Shown: positions 41,898-49,957 of the stretch, one piece after another
Position numbering within the stretch: the first letter of the stretch is position 1
Layout of the letters: each line of letters begins with the position of its first letter
Assembly: GCF_036898465.1 (NCBI RefSeq)
Contig: NZ_JARUMJ010000001.1
Span: 4,898,001 to 4,962,000, forward strand
Reading direction: 5' to 3'
DNA length: 64,000 nucleotides
Origin: Streptomyces sp. B21-105
Lineage (GTDB): Bacteria; Actinomycetota; Actinomycetes; Streptomycetales; Streptomycetaceae
Notes under the pieces: model-generated
Database searches by the model: none
Told to the model about the DNA's origin: nothing
What the model saw: the letters and a program-made list of their open reading frames with translations, nothing else
Translations under genes and position numbers: made by a program

Positions 41898-41971
41898 TGG
41901 AGCGGGTGACGAGAATCGAACTCGCGCTCTCAGCTTGGGAAGCTGATGTTCTACCATTAAACTACACCCGC
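41898..41971 (-). tRNA. tRNA-Gly (anticodon CCC), AICE attachment site
   Basis: The 74-nt gene folds completely: acceptor GCGGGTG/CACCCGC, D arm GTTTAATGGTAGAAC, anticodon arm TCAGC-TTCCCAA-GCTGA (anticodon CCC), T arm GCGAG-TTCGATT-CTCGT, discriminator T and an encoded CCA. The 48 bp at its 3' side recur exactly at 19161-19208. The 3' part was therefore supplied by the element, and the gene is restored and presumably functional. Confidence 0.95.
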
Positions 41972-42235
41972 GTAAAACGCCGGTCCGAGCCGGTGTCGGA
42001 ACGCTCCGTCACTCTACCTCATGCCGGGCCCCGGGCGTCGAAGCCTCGGGGCCCGCTTGCGTCGGCGGGGCGGGATCGCTGTGTGGGCGACCGGAGTTGG
42101 GGCGTACGGTGGTCGCCTGGAAGTGGGGTCGGGCGGGGTCGGGGTGCCGCCTGGAGGGCCGCCCCGTTCGTCCCGTAATGTGGCTTTCAGTGTCCGGCGA
42201 GCAGCAGCCGGACGCGGCTCTTGGGGAAGGGACTC
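41972..42235. other. Chromosomal intergenic region
   Basis: It contains the tRNA promoter on the minus strand. I see no other gene. Confidence 0.4.
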
Positions 42236-42403
42236 ATGGACTTGATGGAGCGCACCGTCGTCCGTTGTGCCGATGGGCATGTGTTCAGCACCGCTTCGTT
42301 CCCGATGCAGCAGGCCGAGCGGCTCGGTCCCGGACGGCTCGTCCGGTGCCCTCGTTGCGCCCGGTTGCGCAGTGCCGTGCCGGTGACGCTCGAGAAGCGG
42401 TAG
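42236..42403 (+). CDS. Small conserved Cys-rich protein
   Basis: A 55-residue protein (TVVRCADGHVFSTASFPMQQAERLGPGRLVRCPRCARLRSAVPV). The pattern Cys-x3-His ... Cys-Pro-Arg-Cys suggests a single zinc ribbon. GGGGAAGGG lies about 4 nt before the ATG. I recall similar short proteins next to dcd in Streptomyces. The function is unknown. Confidence 0.75.
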   Translation: MDLMERTVVRCADGHVFSTASFPMQQAERLGPGRLVRCPRCARLRSAVPVTLEKR

Positions 42404-42484
42404 TGGCGGGCGCAGAACGGTAAGCCCTGGCGCGCGGAGTCGTCCGATGGTGGTCGCTCCGCGCGCCTTGCGTATCCTCGGGAC

Positions 42485-43060
42485 GTGCTTCTCTCAGACA
42501 AGGACATCCGGGCCGAGATCGACGCCGGGCGGGTACGGATCGATCCCTACGACGAATCCATGGTGCAGCCGTCGAGCGTCGACGTGCGACTCGACCGATA
42601 CTTCCGGGTGTTCGAGAACCACCGCTACCCGCACATCGACCCCTCCGTGGAGCAGGCCGACCTGACCCGGCTCGTGGAACCCGAGGGCGACGAGCCGTTC
42701 ATCCTCCACCCCGGGGAGTTCGTGCTCGCCTCCACGTACGAGGTCGTCAGCCTTCCCGACGATCTCGCGTCGCGGCTCGAGGGCAAGAGTTCGCTCGGGC
42801 GGCTCGGACTGGTCACCCACTCCACGGCCGGATTCATCGACCCCGGCTTCTCCGGGCACGTGACCCTCGAGCTGTCGAACCTCGCCACCCTGCCGATCAA
42901 GCTGTGGCCCGGTATGAAGATCGGGCAGCTGTGCATGTTCCGGCTCAGTTCGCCGGCCGAGTACCCCTACGGCAGCGACCGCTACGGGTCGCGGTACCAG
43001 GGGCAGCGCGGGCCGACGGCGTCCCGCTCGTTCCTGAACTTCCACCGGACCCAGGTGTGA
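42485..43060 (+). CDS. dcd: dCTP deaminase
   Basis: A 191-residue enzyme converting dCTP to dUTP for thymidylate synthesis. It starts [42 protein letters not shown] and has [35 protein letters not shown], containing the nucleotide-binding Ser-Ser-x-x-Arg and the catalytic Glu, and a C-terminal [18 protein letters not shown] lid. The length is normal for the bacterial enzyme. It begins at GTG and its stop overlaps the next start (GTGA). Confidence 0.96.
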   Translation: MLLSDKDIRAEIDAGRVRIDPYDESMVQPSSVDVRLDRYFRVFENHRYPHIDPSVEQADLTRLVEPEGDEPFILHPGEFVLASTYEVVSLPDDLASRLEGKSSLGRLGLVTHSTAGFIDPGFSGHVTLELSNLATLPIKLWPGMKIGQLCMFRLSSPAEYPYGSDRYGSRYQGQRGPTASRSFLNFHRTQV

Positions 43061-43587
43061 GCGGCGGCACGGACGGCGCGGGGCCGGCCCGCGAGAACCT
43101 CAGCTACGAGCAGTTCGGGACGGCCGTCCGGGAGCTCGCGCAGACCATCGCGGACGACGGGTACGTCCCGGACGTCGTGCTGAGCATCGCCCGTGGAGGC
43201 GTCTTCGTCGCCGGCGGGCTCGCCTACGCCCTCGACTGCAAGAACATCCATCTGGTCAACGTCGAGTTCTACACCGGCGTCGGGACCACGCTCGACATGC
43301 CCGTCATGCTCGCGCCCGTTCCCGACGTCATCGACTTCTCCGACAAGAAGGTCCTCATCGCCGACGACGTCGCCGACACGGGCAAGACGCTGAGGCTCGT
43401 CCGCGACTTCTGCCGGGACGCCGTCGCCGAGGTGCGCAGCGCCGTCGTCTACGAGAAGTCGCAGTCGCTCGTGAAGTGCGAGTACGTGTGGAAGCGGACG
43501 GACGACTGGATCAACTTCCCTTGGAGTGTCCTGCCTGTGGTGCGTAGGTCGGGGGAGCCGGGCGCGCCCTCGAAGGACGCCCTCTGA
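43057..43587 (+). CDS. Phosphoribosyltransferase
   Basis: A 176-residue PRTase-fold protein. [36 protein letters not shown] holds the PPi loop and [17 protein letters not shown] the PRPP-binding motif. It resembles the hypoxanthine/xanthine-type group common next to dcd in Streptomyces. The substrate is not determined from sequence. The coupled start suggests a joint nucleotide-salvage operon with dcd. Confidence 0.88.
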   Translation: MSGGTDGAGPARENLSYEQFGTAVRELAQTIADDGYVPDVVLSIARGGVFVAGGLAYALDCKNIHLVNVEFYTGVGTTLDMPVMLAPVPDVIDFSDKKVLIADDVADTGKTLRLVRDFCRDAVAEVRSAVVYEKSQSLVKCEYVWKRTDDWINFPWSVLPVVRRSGEPGAPSKDAL

Positions 43588-43650
43588 CAGGGCGTGACTC
43601 GCGCGGACACCGCATCCCCGTCCCCGTCCCTATTCCGTCCGCAATGGTTT

Positions 43651-43688
43651 CAGGGGGCCCTGGAGGGAAGGTCCTCCGAAGCCCCCTG
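43651..43688 (+). terminator. Terminator after dcd operon
   Basis: CAGGGGGC (43651) pairs with GCCCCCTG (43681). A smaller GGAGG/CCTCC pair lies inside. It sits between convergent genes and could serve both. Confidence 0.55.
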
Positions 43689-43732
43689 CGGAGGGCCCTC
43701 ATGGGGAGGGCCGTGTCGGTGGCATCTCTCGG

Positions 43733-44518
43733 TCAGCGCTTGTGCAGCGTCTTCACGCCGTCCGGTTCGAAGTCGTAGACGTAGTCGTTGAGCCGGAGGC
43801 CGTCGACCGCACCGATCCACATGAAGTCACGGCCCTTGCCCACCGCGACCGTCAGGACGGTCGGCTTGGCGTTGCGCGACGTGAACGCGGTCTTGAGCGC
43901 GCTGAAGGTGCACGGGGTGGCCAGAGCGCAGCCAGTCACCGTGCCCGCGTTGCCCGTGAGGAACCAGCCCCCGGTGGTCGTGGCGTCGAGGAACGGGCTC
44001 CAGCTGTTCACGGTCGGGGACGCCGCCGGCAGCCACACCAGGGAGGAGTAGTCGGAGCTGCTGTTCAGGTTCGGGTCGATCTCGAACCTGATGTTCGGCA
44101 TGTTCGTCACGCCGCCGTACGAGATGTTCTCGCCCGTCTGGAAGACGTGGAATCCCACTCGGCGCAGGCTCAGCAGCGACTTGCCGTAGAAGTCCACCTC
44201 GTTGCCGAAATCGACCTTCTCGACCACCTGAGGGTTCACCGTCTGCGTCGCGCCCAGCACCTCGATGCCCAGGCTGCCCCGGCCGTACGGCGGCCGTGCG
44301 GACGTGCCGGTCACGCCGAACGAGCCGAACGGCCCGTTGCGCAGCGCGGCGACGGGGGAGCCGATCGTGTTGCGGGTGATCACGCCCCAGTGGTCCGCGC
44401 GGGCCCGGACGTCGTCCGTGCCGGCGACGGCGGTTCCCGGAAGGATCATGGCGATGACGGCGACCAGCAGGGCGGCCACGAGCACCGGTCCCCGCCTCAA
44501 GCCAAAGCGAGCTTTCAC
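43733..44518 (-). CDS. Secreted hypothetical protein
   Basis: A 261-residue exported protein. It has a signal peptide (VKARFGLRRGPVLVAALLVAVIAMILPGTAVA) and a mature domain rich in beta structure (DHWGVITRNTIGSPVAALRNGPFG, RGSLGIEVLGATQTVNPQ..., FDFEP-like end) with one close Cys pair (CALATPC). I recall conserved but unstudied Streptomyces relatives. The GTG has GGGAG 6 nt upstream. It may act on the cell surface; nothing indicates catalysis. Confidence 0.75.
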   Translation of the reverse strand: MKARFGLRRGPVLVAALLVAVIAMILPGTAVAGTDDVRARADHWGVITRNTIGSPVAALRNGPFGSFGVTGTSARPPYGRGSLGIEVLGATQTVNPQVVEKVDFGNEVDFYGKSLLSLRRVGFHVFQTGENISYGGVTNMPNIRFEIDPNLNSSSDYSSLVWLPAASPTVNSWSPFLDATTTGGWFLTGNAGTVTGCALATPCTFSALKTAFTSRNAKPTVLTVAVGKGRDFMWIGAVDGLRLNDYVYDFEPDGVKTLHKR

Positions 44519-44665
44519 GCACACTCCCAGTACGAGGTGGTAGGGAGCAGTCACGTTATCTGACACTCTGTAGTCGAAGTGATGCGACATGCGGTTGATG
44601 TGACATTTTGATGGGTTTCGAATGGGTCGTGTGTGTCGCTCTCCGTCAGGTGCGGGGACGTGGAA

Positions 44666-44695
44666 GGGCCCCCGCCTTTTCGTTGGCGGGGGCCC
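44666..44695 (-). terminator. Rho-independent terminator
   Basis: A perfect 11-bp stem GGGCCCCCGCC/GGCGGGGGCCC with a TTTTCGTT loop, directly after the stop of the Yip1-family gene on the minus strand. Confidence 0.85.
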
Positions 44696-44717
44696 CTCAC
44701 GTGACTGCCGTGGGCTG

Positions 44718-45737
44718 TTAGAAGGTGCCCAGCTTCACGATCGACAGCAGGGCGATCAGCTGGATCGACGACGCGCCCAGCGCCTTCGGCCACGGCAGGT
44801 CGTGGGAGCGGCTGACCATCATGGTCAGCAGCGCGCCGGCGGCCACCCACGTCACCCAGCCGAGCAGCTGGACGAACGACGCGTCGCCGCCGAAGAACAT
44901 CGCGACGACCAGGCGCGGTGCGTCCGTCAGGGACATGATCAGCATGGAGAGGCCGACGGTGGGCTGCCACGCGCCGTTGCCGCCGAGCTGACGGGCCAGC
45001 GTGTGGGTGACCACGCCCAGCACGAGCGAGCTCAGCACCATCGCGACGGCCGTCGTCAGGACGATCGGGATCGCGTTGGAGAGCGTCGCGTTTATGGCGT
45101 CCGAGCGCGCGCCGTCGAAGCCGAAGACCGCGAGCAGGCCGTAGAGGAACGTGACGACGAGGGCCGGGCCCCACATCGTGTAGTCCCGCATCTGGAGGAA
45201 GGTCTGCTGCGGGGCGAGGACGATGCCCTTCAGCAGTGCCTTCCAGGGCAGGCGCGGACCGACCGGGCCGGCGGGCGCGGACCCGGCGTGGTAGGTGCCA
45301 CCCTGGTTGTACGGGTCGTACTGCTGGTGGTCGTCGATCGAGAAGGCCTGGGTGTGGCCCGGGTTGTTCGCGGCGTACGGGTCGTGCGGGACGCCGCCGT
45401 GTCCGCCGGGACCACCCGGGGCGCCGTACGGGGCGTCGCCGCCGAAGTACTCCGGCTCGTCACCGCCGTGTCCGCCGTGGCCGCCGCCGTTCGCCTGCGG
45501 CCACTGACCGCCGCCCGCGCCGCCGTACTGCGGGCGCTGCGGGTACGGCTGCTGGGCCGACGGGTAGCCGTAGGACGGCCCGGAGGGACCCGCCGGACCC
45601 GACGGCCCCGAGGGACCCGACGGTCCTGAGGGCCGCGACGGTCCCTGGGGCGCCTGCTGCCCGTACGGAGGGTGTTGCGGTCGCGTTTGCGGGGCGCGGT
45701 TGTCCCGGGCGCCGCGTCCGATCCTGAATCCAGCCAC
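44718..45737 (-). CDS. Yip1 domain membrane protein
   Basis: A 339-residue protein. The N-terminal half is a Pro/Gly/Gln-rich cytoplasmic tail (SGPSGPSGPSGPAGPSG, NGGGHGGHGG). From about residue 175 a Yip1-type domain follows with five membrane helices (ALVVTFLYGLLAVFGF, IPIVLTTAVAMVLSSLVLGVV, LSMLIMSLTDAPRLVVAMFF, LLGWVTWVAAGALLTMMV, SSIQLIALLSIVKL). The GTG at VAGFRIGRG is preferred as the usual start of these proteins. The function in bacteria is unclear. Confidence 0.83.
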   Translation of the reverse strand: MAGFRIGRGARDNRAPQTRPQHPPYGQQAPQGPSRPSGPSGPSGPSGPAGPSGPSYGYPSAQQPYPQRPQYGGAGGGQWPQANGGGHGGHGGDEPEYFGGDAPYGAPGGPGGHGGVPHDPYAANNPGHTQAFSIDDHQQYDPYNQGGTYHAGSAPAGPVGPRLPWKALLKGIVLAPQQTFLQMRDYTMWGPALVVTFLYGLLAVFGFDGARSDAINATLSNAIPIVLTTAVAMVLSSLVLGVVTHTLARQLGGNGAWQPTVGLSMLIMSLTDAPRLVVAMFFGGDASFVQLLGWVTWVAAGALLTMMVSRSHDLPWPKALGASSIQLIALLSIVKLGTF

Positions 45738-45921
45738 GTCTTCGAACGTACCTGGTCCCGCGGAGTGACGTGCCAAGGCCGCCGTCCGCACATGGCTTTG
45801 CTGCCGAGCTGTGACATCCCCTAAGGGGAGTAACGGGGCTGGATCGGGGGGTTCTTCAGGGGTGTCACGGGGTGGCGAAGGGGTGTGGGGTGCGAGGTGC
45901 GGGTGGAGGGGAGGGGAACGG
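45738..45921. other. Promoter region of the Yip1-family gene
   Basis: It contains the palindrome TCCCCTAAGGGGA at 45817-45829, about 80 bp upstream of the gene on the minus strand. No gene is seen. Confidence 0.45.
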
Positions 45922-45955
45922 CGACGCCCCCGTGTCCGGGGACACGGGGGCGTCG
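45922..45955 (-). terminator. Strong terminator hairpin
   Basis: CGACGCCCCCGTGTCC pairs perfectly over 16 bp with GGACACGGGGGCGTCG. It follows the stop of the Fe-S oxidoreductase gene. Confidence 0.85.
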
Positions 45956-45977
45956 GTACGGCGTCCGGGCTACGCGG

Positions 45978-48293
45978 TCACTTCACCGGCTGGGGCTCCG
46001 GCTCGCTCTCGGTTTCCGTCTCGCCGGCCGGGGGCTCGTCGTCGACCGGTGTCTTGACCGACTCCAGGAGGAGCTGGGAGACGTCCACGACCTGGATGGA
46101 CTCCTTGGCCTTGCCCTCGTTCTTCTTGCCGTTGACCGAGTCGGTCAGCATGACGAGGCAGAACGGGCAGGCGGTGGAGACGATGTCGGGGTTGAGGGAG
46201 AGGGCTTCGTCGACGCGCTCGTTGTTGATGCGCTTGCCGATCCGCTCCTCCATCCACATCCGCGCGCCGCCCGCGCCGCAGCAGAAGCCGCGCTCCTTGT
46301 GGCGGTGCATCTCCTCGTTGCGCAGGCCCGGGACGTTGGCGATGATCTCGCGCGGCGGCGTGTAGATCTTGTTGTGCCGGCCCAGGTAGCAGGGGTCGTG
46401 GTAGGTGATGATGCCCTCGACCGGGGTCACCGGGATCAGCTTGCCCTCGTCCACCAGGTGCTGGAGCAGCTGGGTGTGGTGGATGACCTCGTAGTCGCCG
46501 CCGAGCTGCGGGTACTCGTTGCCGATGGTGTTGAGGCAGTGCGGGCAGGTGGCGACGATCTTCTTCGCCGACCTGGGCTTCTTCGACTCGGGCGTCACGT
46601 TGCCCTCGTCGTCCGTCTCCTCGCCGAACGCCATGTTCAGCGCCATGACGTTCTCCATGCCGAGCTCCTGGAACAGGGGCTCGTTGCCGAGGCGGCGGGC
46701 GGAGTCACCGGTGCACTTCTCGTCGCCGCCCATGATCGCGAACTTGACGCCCGCGATGTGCAGCAGCTCGGCGAAGGCTTTCGTCGTCTTCTTGGCGCGG
46801 TCCTCGAGGGCGCCGGCGCAGCCGACCCAGTACAGGTACTCGACCTCGGTGAGGTCCTCGATGTCCTTGCCGACGACCGGCACCTCGAAGTCGACTTCCT
46901 TGAGCCACTCGAGGCGCTGCTTCTTGGCCAGGCCCCAGGGGTTGCCCTTCTTCTCCAGGTTCTTGAGCATCGTGCCCGCCTCGGACGGGAACGCGGACTC
47001 GATCATCACCTGGTAGCGGCGCATGTCGACGATGTGGTCGACGTGCTCGATGTCGACGGGGCACTGCTCGACGCACGCGCCGCAGGTGGTGCAGGACCAC
47101 AGGACGTCGGGGTCGATGACGCCGCCCGCGGCGAAGCCGCTGTCGGATACCGCTTGGGCGGCGCCGATGAGGGGACGCTCGGCCTCGGCGAGAGCGGCCG
47201 CGGGGACGTCCTTGAGCTGCTCCTCGGAGGCCTTCTCGTTGCCCTCCATGTCCTTGCCGCCGCCGGCCAGCAGGTACGGGGCCTTGGCGTGCGCGTGGTC
47301 GCGCAGGGACATGATGAGGAGCTTGGGGGAGAGCGGCTTGCCGGTGTTCCAGGCGGGGCACTGCGACTGGCAGCGTCCGCACTCGGTGCAGGTGGAGAAG
47401 TCCAGCAGGCCCTTCCAGGAGAACTGCTCGACCTGGGAGACGCCGAAGACGTCGTCGTCGCCGGGGTCGGTGAAGTCGATCGGCTTGCCGCCGGACGTCA
47501 TCGGCTGCAACGCGCCCAGCGCCGTCCCGCCGGTCGCCTCGCGCTTGAACCAGATGTTCGGGAACGCCAGGAAGCGGTGCCAGGCAACGCCCATGTTGGT
47601 GTTGAGCGAGACCACGATCATCCAGATGAACGAGGTGCCGATCTTCACCATCGCGGTGAAGTAGACCAGCGTCTGGAGGGTGGGGACGCTCAGCCCCTTG
47701 AAGGCCAGCACCAGGGGGTACGAGGCGAAGTACCCGGCCTCGTAGTGGTCCACGTGGTGGAGGGCGCCCTCGAGGCCGCGCAGCGTGTAGATCGCGAGGC
47801 CGATGGTGAGGATGACGTACTCGACGAAGTACGCCTGGCCCGCCTTGGAGCCCGCGAAGCGGGACTTGCGGCCGGGGCGCGAGGGCAGGTTCGACAGCCG
47901 GATCGCGATGAGTACGACGATGCCGAGGATCGTCATCACACCGATGAACTCGGTGTACATCTCCAGCGGCAGCCAGTCGCCGACGACCGGCAGCGTCCAG
48001 TCGGCCTGGAAGAGCTGGCCGAAGGCCTGCGCCAGGGTCGGCGGCAGGGTGAGGAAGCCGATGGCGACGAACCAGTGGGCGAAGCCGACGATGCCCCAGC
48101 GGTTCATACGCGTGTGGCCGAGGAACTCCCGTACCAGGGTCACGCTGCGCGCGTAGGGGTTGTCGGTCCGGGCGCCGGCCGGGAGCGGCTGGCCCAGTTT
48201 GAAGTACCGGACGAACTGACCGATGGCGCGTGCGAGCAGCGCGACGCCGACCACGGTCAGGACCAGCGACACGATGATCGCGGCGAGTTGCAT
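45978..48293 (-). CDS. Membrane (4Fe-4S) oxidoreductase, heterodisulfide reductase-like
   Basis: A 771-residue protein. Five to six N-terminal membrane helices (residues 1-240, NarI/b-type-like) are followed by two ferredoxin clusters, CTECGRCQSQCP and CTTCGACVEQCP, and two Cys-rich CCG domains (CPHCLNTIGNEYP...CYLGRHN and GFCCGAGGARMW). The C-terminus is acidic. It corresponds to the large Fe-S reductase of mycobacteria (Rv0338c), reported as essential there; it probably transfers electrons between quinones and a thiol or disulfide partner. The substrate is unknown. Confidence 0.9.
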   Translation of the reverse strand: MQLAAIIVSLVLTVVGVALLARAIGQFVRYFKLGQPLPAGARTDNPYARSVTLVREFLGHTRMNRWGIVGFAHWFVAIGFLTLPPTLAQAFGQLFQADWTLPVVGDWLPLEMYTEFIGVMTILGIVVLIAIRLSNLPSRPGRKSRFAGSKAGQAYFVEYVILTIGLAIYTLRGLEGALHHVDHYEAGYFASYPLVLAFKGLSVPTLQTLVYFTAMVKIGTSFIWMIVVSLNTNMGVAWHRFLAFPNIWFKREATGGTALGALQPMTSGGKPIDFTDPGDDDVFGVSQVEQFSWKGLLDFSTCTECGRCQSQCPAWNTGKPLSPKLLIMSLRDHAHAKAPYLLAGGGKDMEGNEKASEEQLKDVPAAALAEAERPLIGAAQAVSDSGFAAGGVIDPDVLWSCTTCGACVEQCPVDIEHVDHIVDMRRYQVMIESAFPSEAGTMLKNLEKKGNPWGLAKKQRLEWLKEVDFEVPVVGKDIEDLTEVEYLYWVGCAGALEDRAKKTTKAFAELLHIAGVKFAIMGGDEKCTGDSARRLGNEPLFQELGMENVMALNMAFGEETDDEGNVTPESKKPRSAKKIVATCPHCLNTIGNEYPQLGGDYEVIHHTQLLQHLVDEGKLIPVTPVEGIITYHDPCYLGRHNKIYTPPREIIANVPGLRNEEMHRHKERGFCCGAGGARMWMEERIGKRINNERVDEALSLNPDIVSTACPFCLVMLTDSVNGKKNEGKAKESIQVVDVSQLLLESVKTPVDDEPPAGETETESEPEPQPVK

Positions 48294-48464
48294 TTGGGGG
48301 CTCCTCGGGCCTGCGAGGGGACTTCGATCGAGATTACTAAGCGGTAACTTATGCAGTCCGTCTGAGAGTACCCCTTATTCTGCGTCGCACTGTAGCGGGG
48401 AGCGGAGTGATCTGAGTCGCTCAGGGTTCCCTCGGAATCAGGGGACAATCCGGCCGTGTTATTC
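48294..48464. other. Divergent promoter region
   Basis: AT-richer than its surroundings with no gene. It must hold the promoter of the Fe-S reductase on the minus strand. Confidence 0.4.
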
Positions 48465-48479
48465 GTACCAAATTGGTAC
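48465..48479 (+). promoter_or_regulatory. Perfect palindrome GTACCAA-A-TTGGTAC
   Basis: A 7-1-7 palindrome 21 bp upstream of the start of the MraY/WecA-like gene, in an AT-rich stretch (TTTATGACTAATTTATATCC follows). Its form and position suggest an operator for a TetR/LacI-size dimer. Confidence 0.6.
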
Positions 48480-48500
48480 ATTTATGACTAATTTATATCC

Positions 48501-49862
48501 GTGCTCTACGGGATCGCTGCCGCCACCGCCGCCCTGTTCCTCGCCGCCGTCCTCGCCGCGCTGCTGCGCGTGCCCGCCCTGCGCCTCGGTCTGATCGACC
48601 GACGGCAGCGACAGCGGCGGGTGCCCCTGTCCGGGGGCGCCGCCGTCGTACTCGCCACCTGTGCCGTCGCCGTCGTCGGCGACCGGACGGGCGTCGCCCC
48701 GCTCGGGGACGGCGTCGGGGTGCTGCTCGTCGCGGGCGGCGCCGTCGCCGCGCTCGGGCTGGTCGCGGACGTGTGCCGGCTCAAGACGCGCTTCCTGGCC
48801 GTCGGCACGGCCGTCGCGGCGGCCTTCGTGGTGCCGTACGGGGAGACGTACGGGGAGATGGGAGGGATGCACGGGGACGCCTGGACCGTCGCCGGGGTGG
48901 TCTCCGCGGCCATGGGCGTCGGCTGGATCACCTTCGTCGCCCTCGCCTTCCGGGCGCTCGACCATGCCGAGGGCGTCGCCGGGACGGTCGGCGTGCTCAC
49001 CGCCTTCGGGGTGGCCGCGTGTGTCGCCGTCGAGGTCATGGGCGGACTGGTGGTGCTGCTGAGCGTGCTCGCCGCCGCGCTGACCGGCTTCCTCATGCAC
49101 AACTGGCCTCCCGCGCGTGTCGCCCTGGGGGCCTGCGGCTCGCTCTTCGCCGGCTTCCTGCTCGCCGCGGCCGCCGTCTTCGCCCGCGCGGGGCACGATC
49201 CGCTCGTCGGCACCGGGGTGCTGTTCGCGCTCACCGCGGTCGGCGCGGCGGACGTCCTGCTGGTGACGGTGTCGCGGCGGCTGGCCGGACGGCCCCTGCT
49301 GCGCGGCGCGCCCGACCATCTCGCCCACCGGCTGCGCCGGCTCGGGCTCACCGCACAGGGGGCGGCCGTCCTGCTCGGCCTCGCGGCCTTCGGTGCGGTG
49401 CTCGTGGGGGTGCTGGTGCACGCCGGGGTGGTCGAGGTGCGGGCGGTGTCATGGGTCGTGGGCGGGGCACTCGTCGTCGCGCTCGGGCTGTCGCGGGTCC
49501 AGGTCTACGGGCCGCCACGCGCGCGTGGACGCCTGTACGGGCAGCCGGGCGGGCCTCCCGGTGGGCCGCCCCGCGCGCGTGGGCGCCGGCTCGGCGGGCC
49601 CGACCGGCGTGCCCGGCGGGCGCCGGAGGCTCAGGCTTCCCGGGAGGCTCAGGCATCCCGGGATGTGCGGGAGGCCCGGGAGGCCCGGGAGGCCCGGGAG
49701 GCCCGGGAGGCCCGGGAGGCCCGGGAGGCGCGGCGGGCGCCCGTGTATGCGCCTCGGCGTCAATCCGAGGGCGGTGCGCATCACCCGGAATCCGGTGAAC
49801 GACGGCCTGGGCGCGCGGTGTCGACGCAGGTCAACGGATCCTTGCGTGTAAGGAACGGATAA
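48501..49862 (+). CDS. Degenerate MraY/WecA-type glycosyltransferase 4-like membrane protein
   Basis: A 453-residue protein with about ten membrane helices in its first 340 residues. Their order and loops resemble undecaprenyl-phosphate GlcNAc-1-phosphate transferases: ADVCRLKTRFLAV, DHAEGVAGTVGVLTA, HNWPPARVALGACGS and HLAHRLRRLGLTAQGAAVLL. The catalytic Asp of the GDxGS motif is Ala-Cys here and the DDxxD-like loop is altered, so activity is doubtful. A long Ala/Arg/Glu/Pro tail with (EAR)n repeats follows, encoded by GAGGCCCGG tandem repeats at about 49670-49730. Confidence 0.72.
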   Translation: MLYGIAAATAALFLAAVLAALLRVPALRLGLIDRRQRQRRVPLSGGAAVVLATCAVAVVGDRTGVAPLGDGVGVLLVAGGAVAALGLVADVCRLKTRFLAVGTAVAAAFVVPYGETYGEMGGMHGDAWTVAGVVSAAMGVGWITFVALAFRALDHAEGVAGTVGVLTAFGVAACVAVEVMGGLVVLLSVLAAALTGFLMHNWPPARVALGACGSLFAGFLLAAAAVFARAGHDPLVGTGVLFALTAVGAADVLLVTVSRRLAGRPLLRGAPDHLAHRLRRLGLTAQGAAVLLGLAAFGAVLVGVLVHAGVVEVRAVSWVVGGALVVALGLSRVQVYGPPRARGRLYGQPGGPPGGPPRARGRRLGGPDRRARRAPEAQASREAQASRDVREAREAREAREAREAREAREARRAPVYAPRRQSEGGAHHPESGERRPGRAVSTQVNGSLRVRNG

Positions 49863-49864
49863 GA

Positions 49865-49937
49865 GTTGAGCGGGCCCGACTCAGGTCTGTTGACCGCGCG
49901 GTGAGCTTCGTGCACACTTGAGTCCGTTCCACTCAAG
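49865..49937 (+). promoter_or_regulatory. dnaK promoter with two HAIR (HspR) operators
   Basis: CTTGAGT-CCGTTCC-ACTCAAG (49917-49937) equals the HAIR consensus exactly. GTTGAGC-GGGCCCG-ACTCAGG (49865-49885) is a weaker second copy. TTGACC (49890) and CACACT (49913) could be -35 and -10 boxes with 17 bp between, the latter overlapped by the strong HAIR. HspR binding would block transcription. Confidence 0.9.
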
Positions 49938-49957
49938 TCAGCTGGAGGAAGATCACC

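Larger units (their letters stand above)
19161..41945 (+). mobile_element. Integrative and conjugative element (pSAM2-type AICE) at tRNA-Gly(CCC)
   Basis: About 22.8 kb bounded by an identical 48-bp direct repeat. The right half has the canonical AICE order: GntR regulator, FtsK-type TraSA, Spd proteins, RepSA, Xis, Int. The left half is cargo, including two nuclease fusion proteins of probable defence type. An IS481 and an IS630-type element are inserted within it. The exact repeats and intact int, xis, rep and tra frames suggest the element may still be mobile. Confidence 0.85.

Noticed and set aside
45885..48347. Long plus-strand reading frame opposite the Fe-S oxidoreductase
   Set aside because: It is antisense to a gene with clear ferredoxin and CCG motifs and has no protein-like features.
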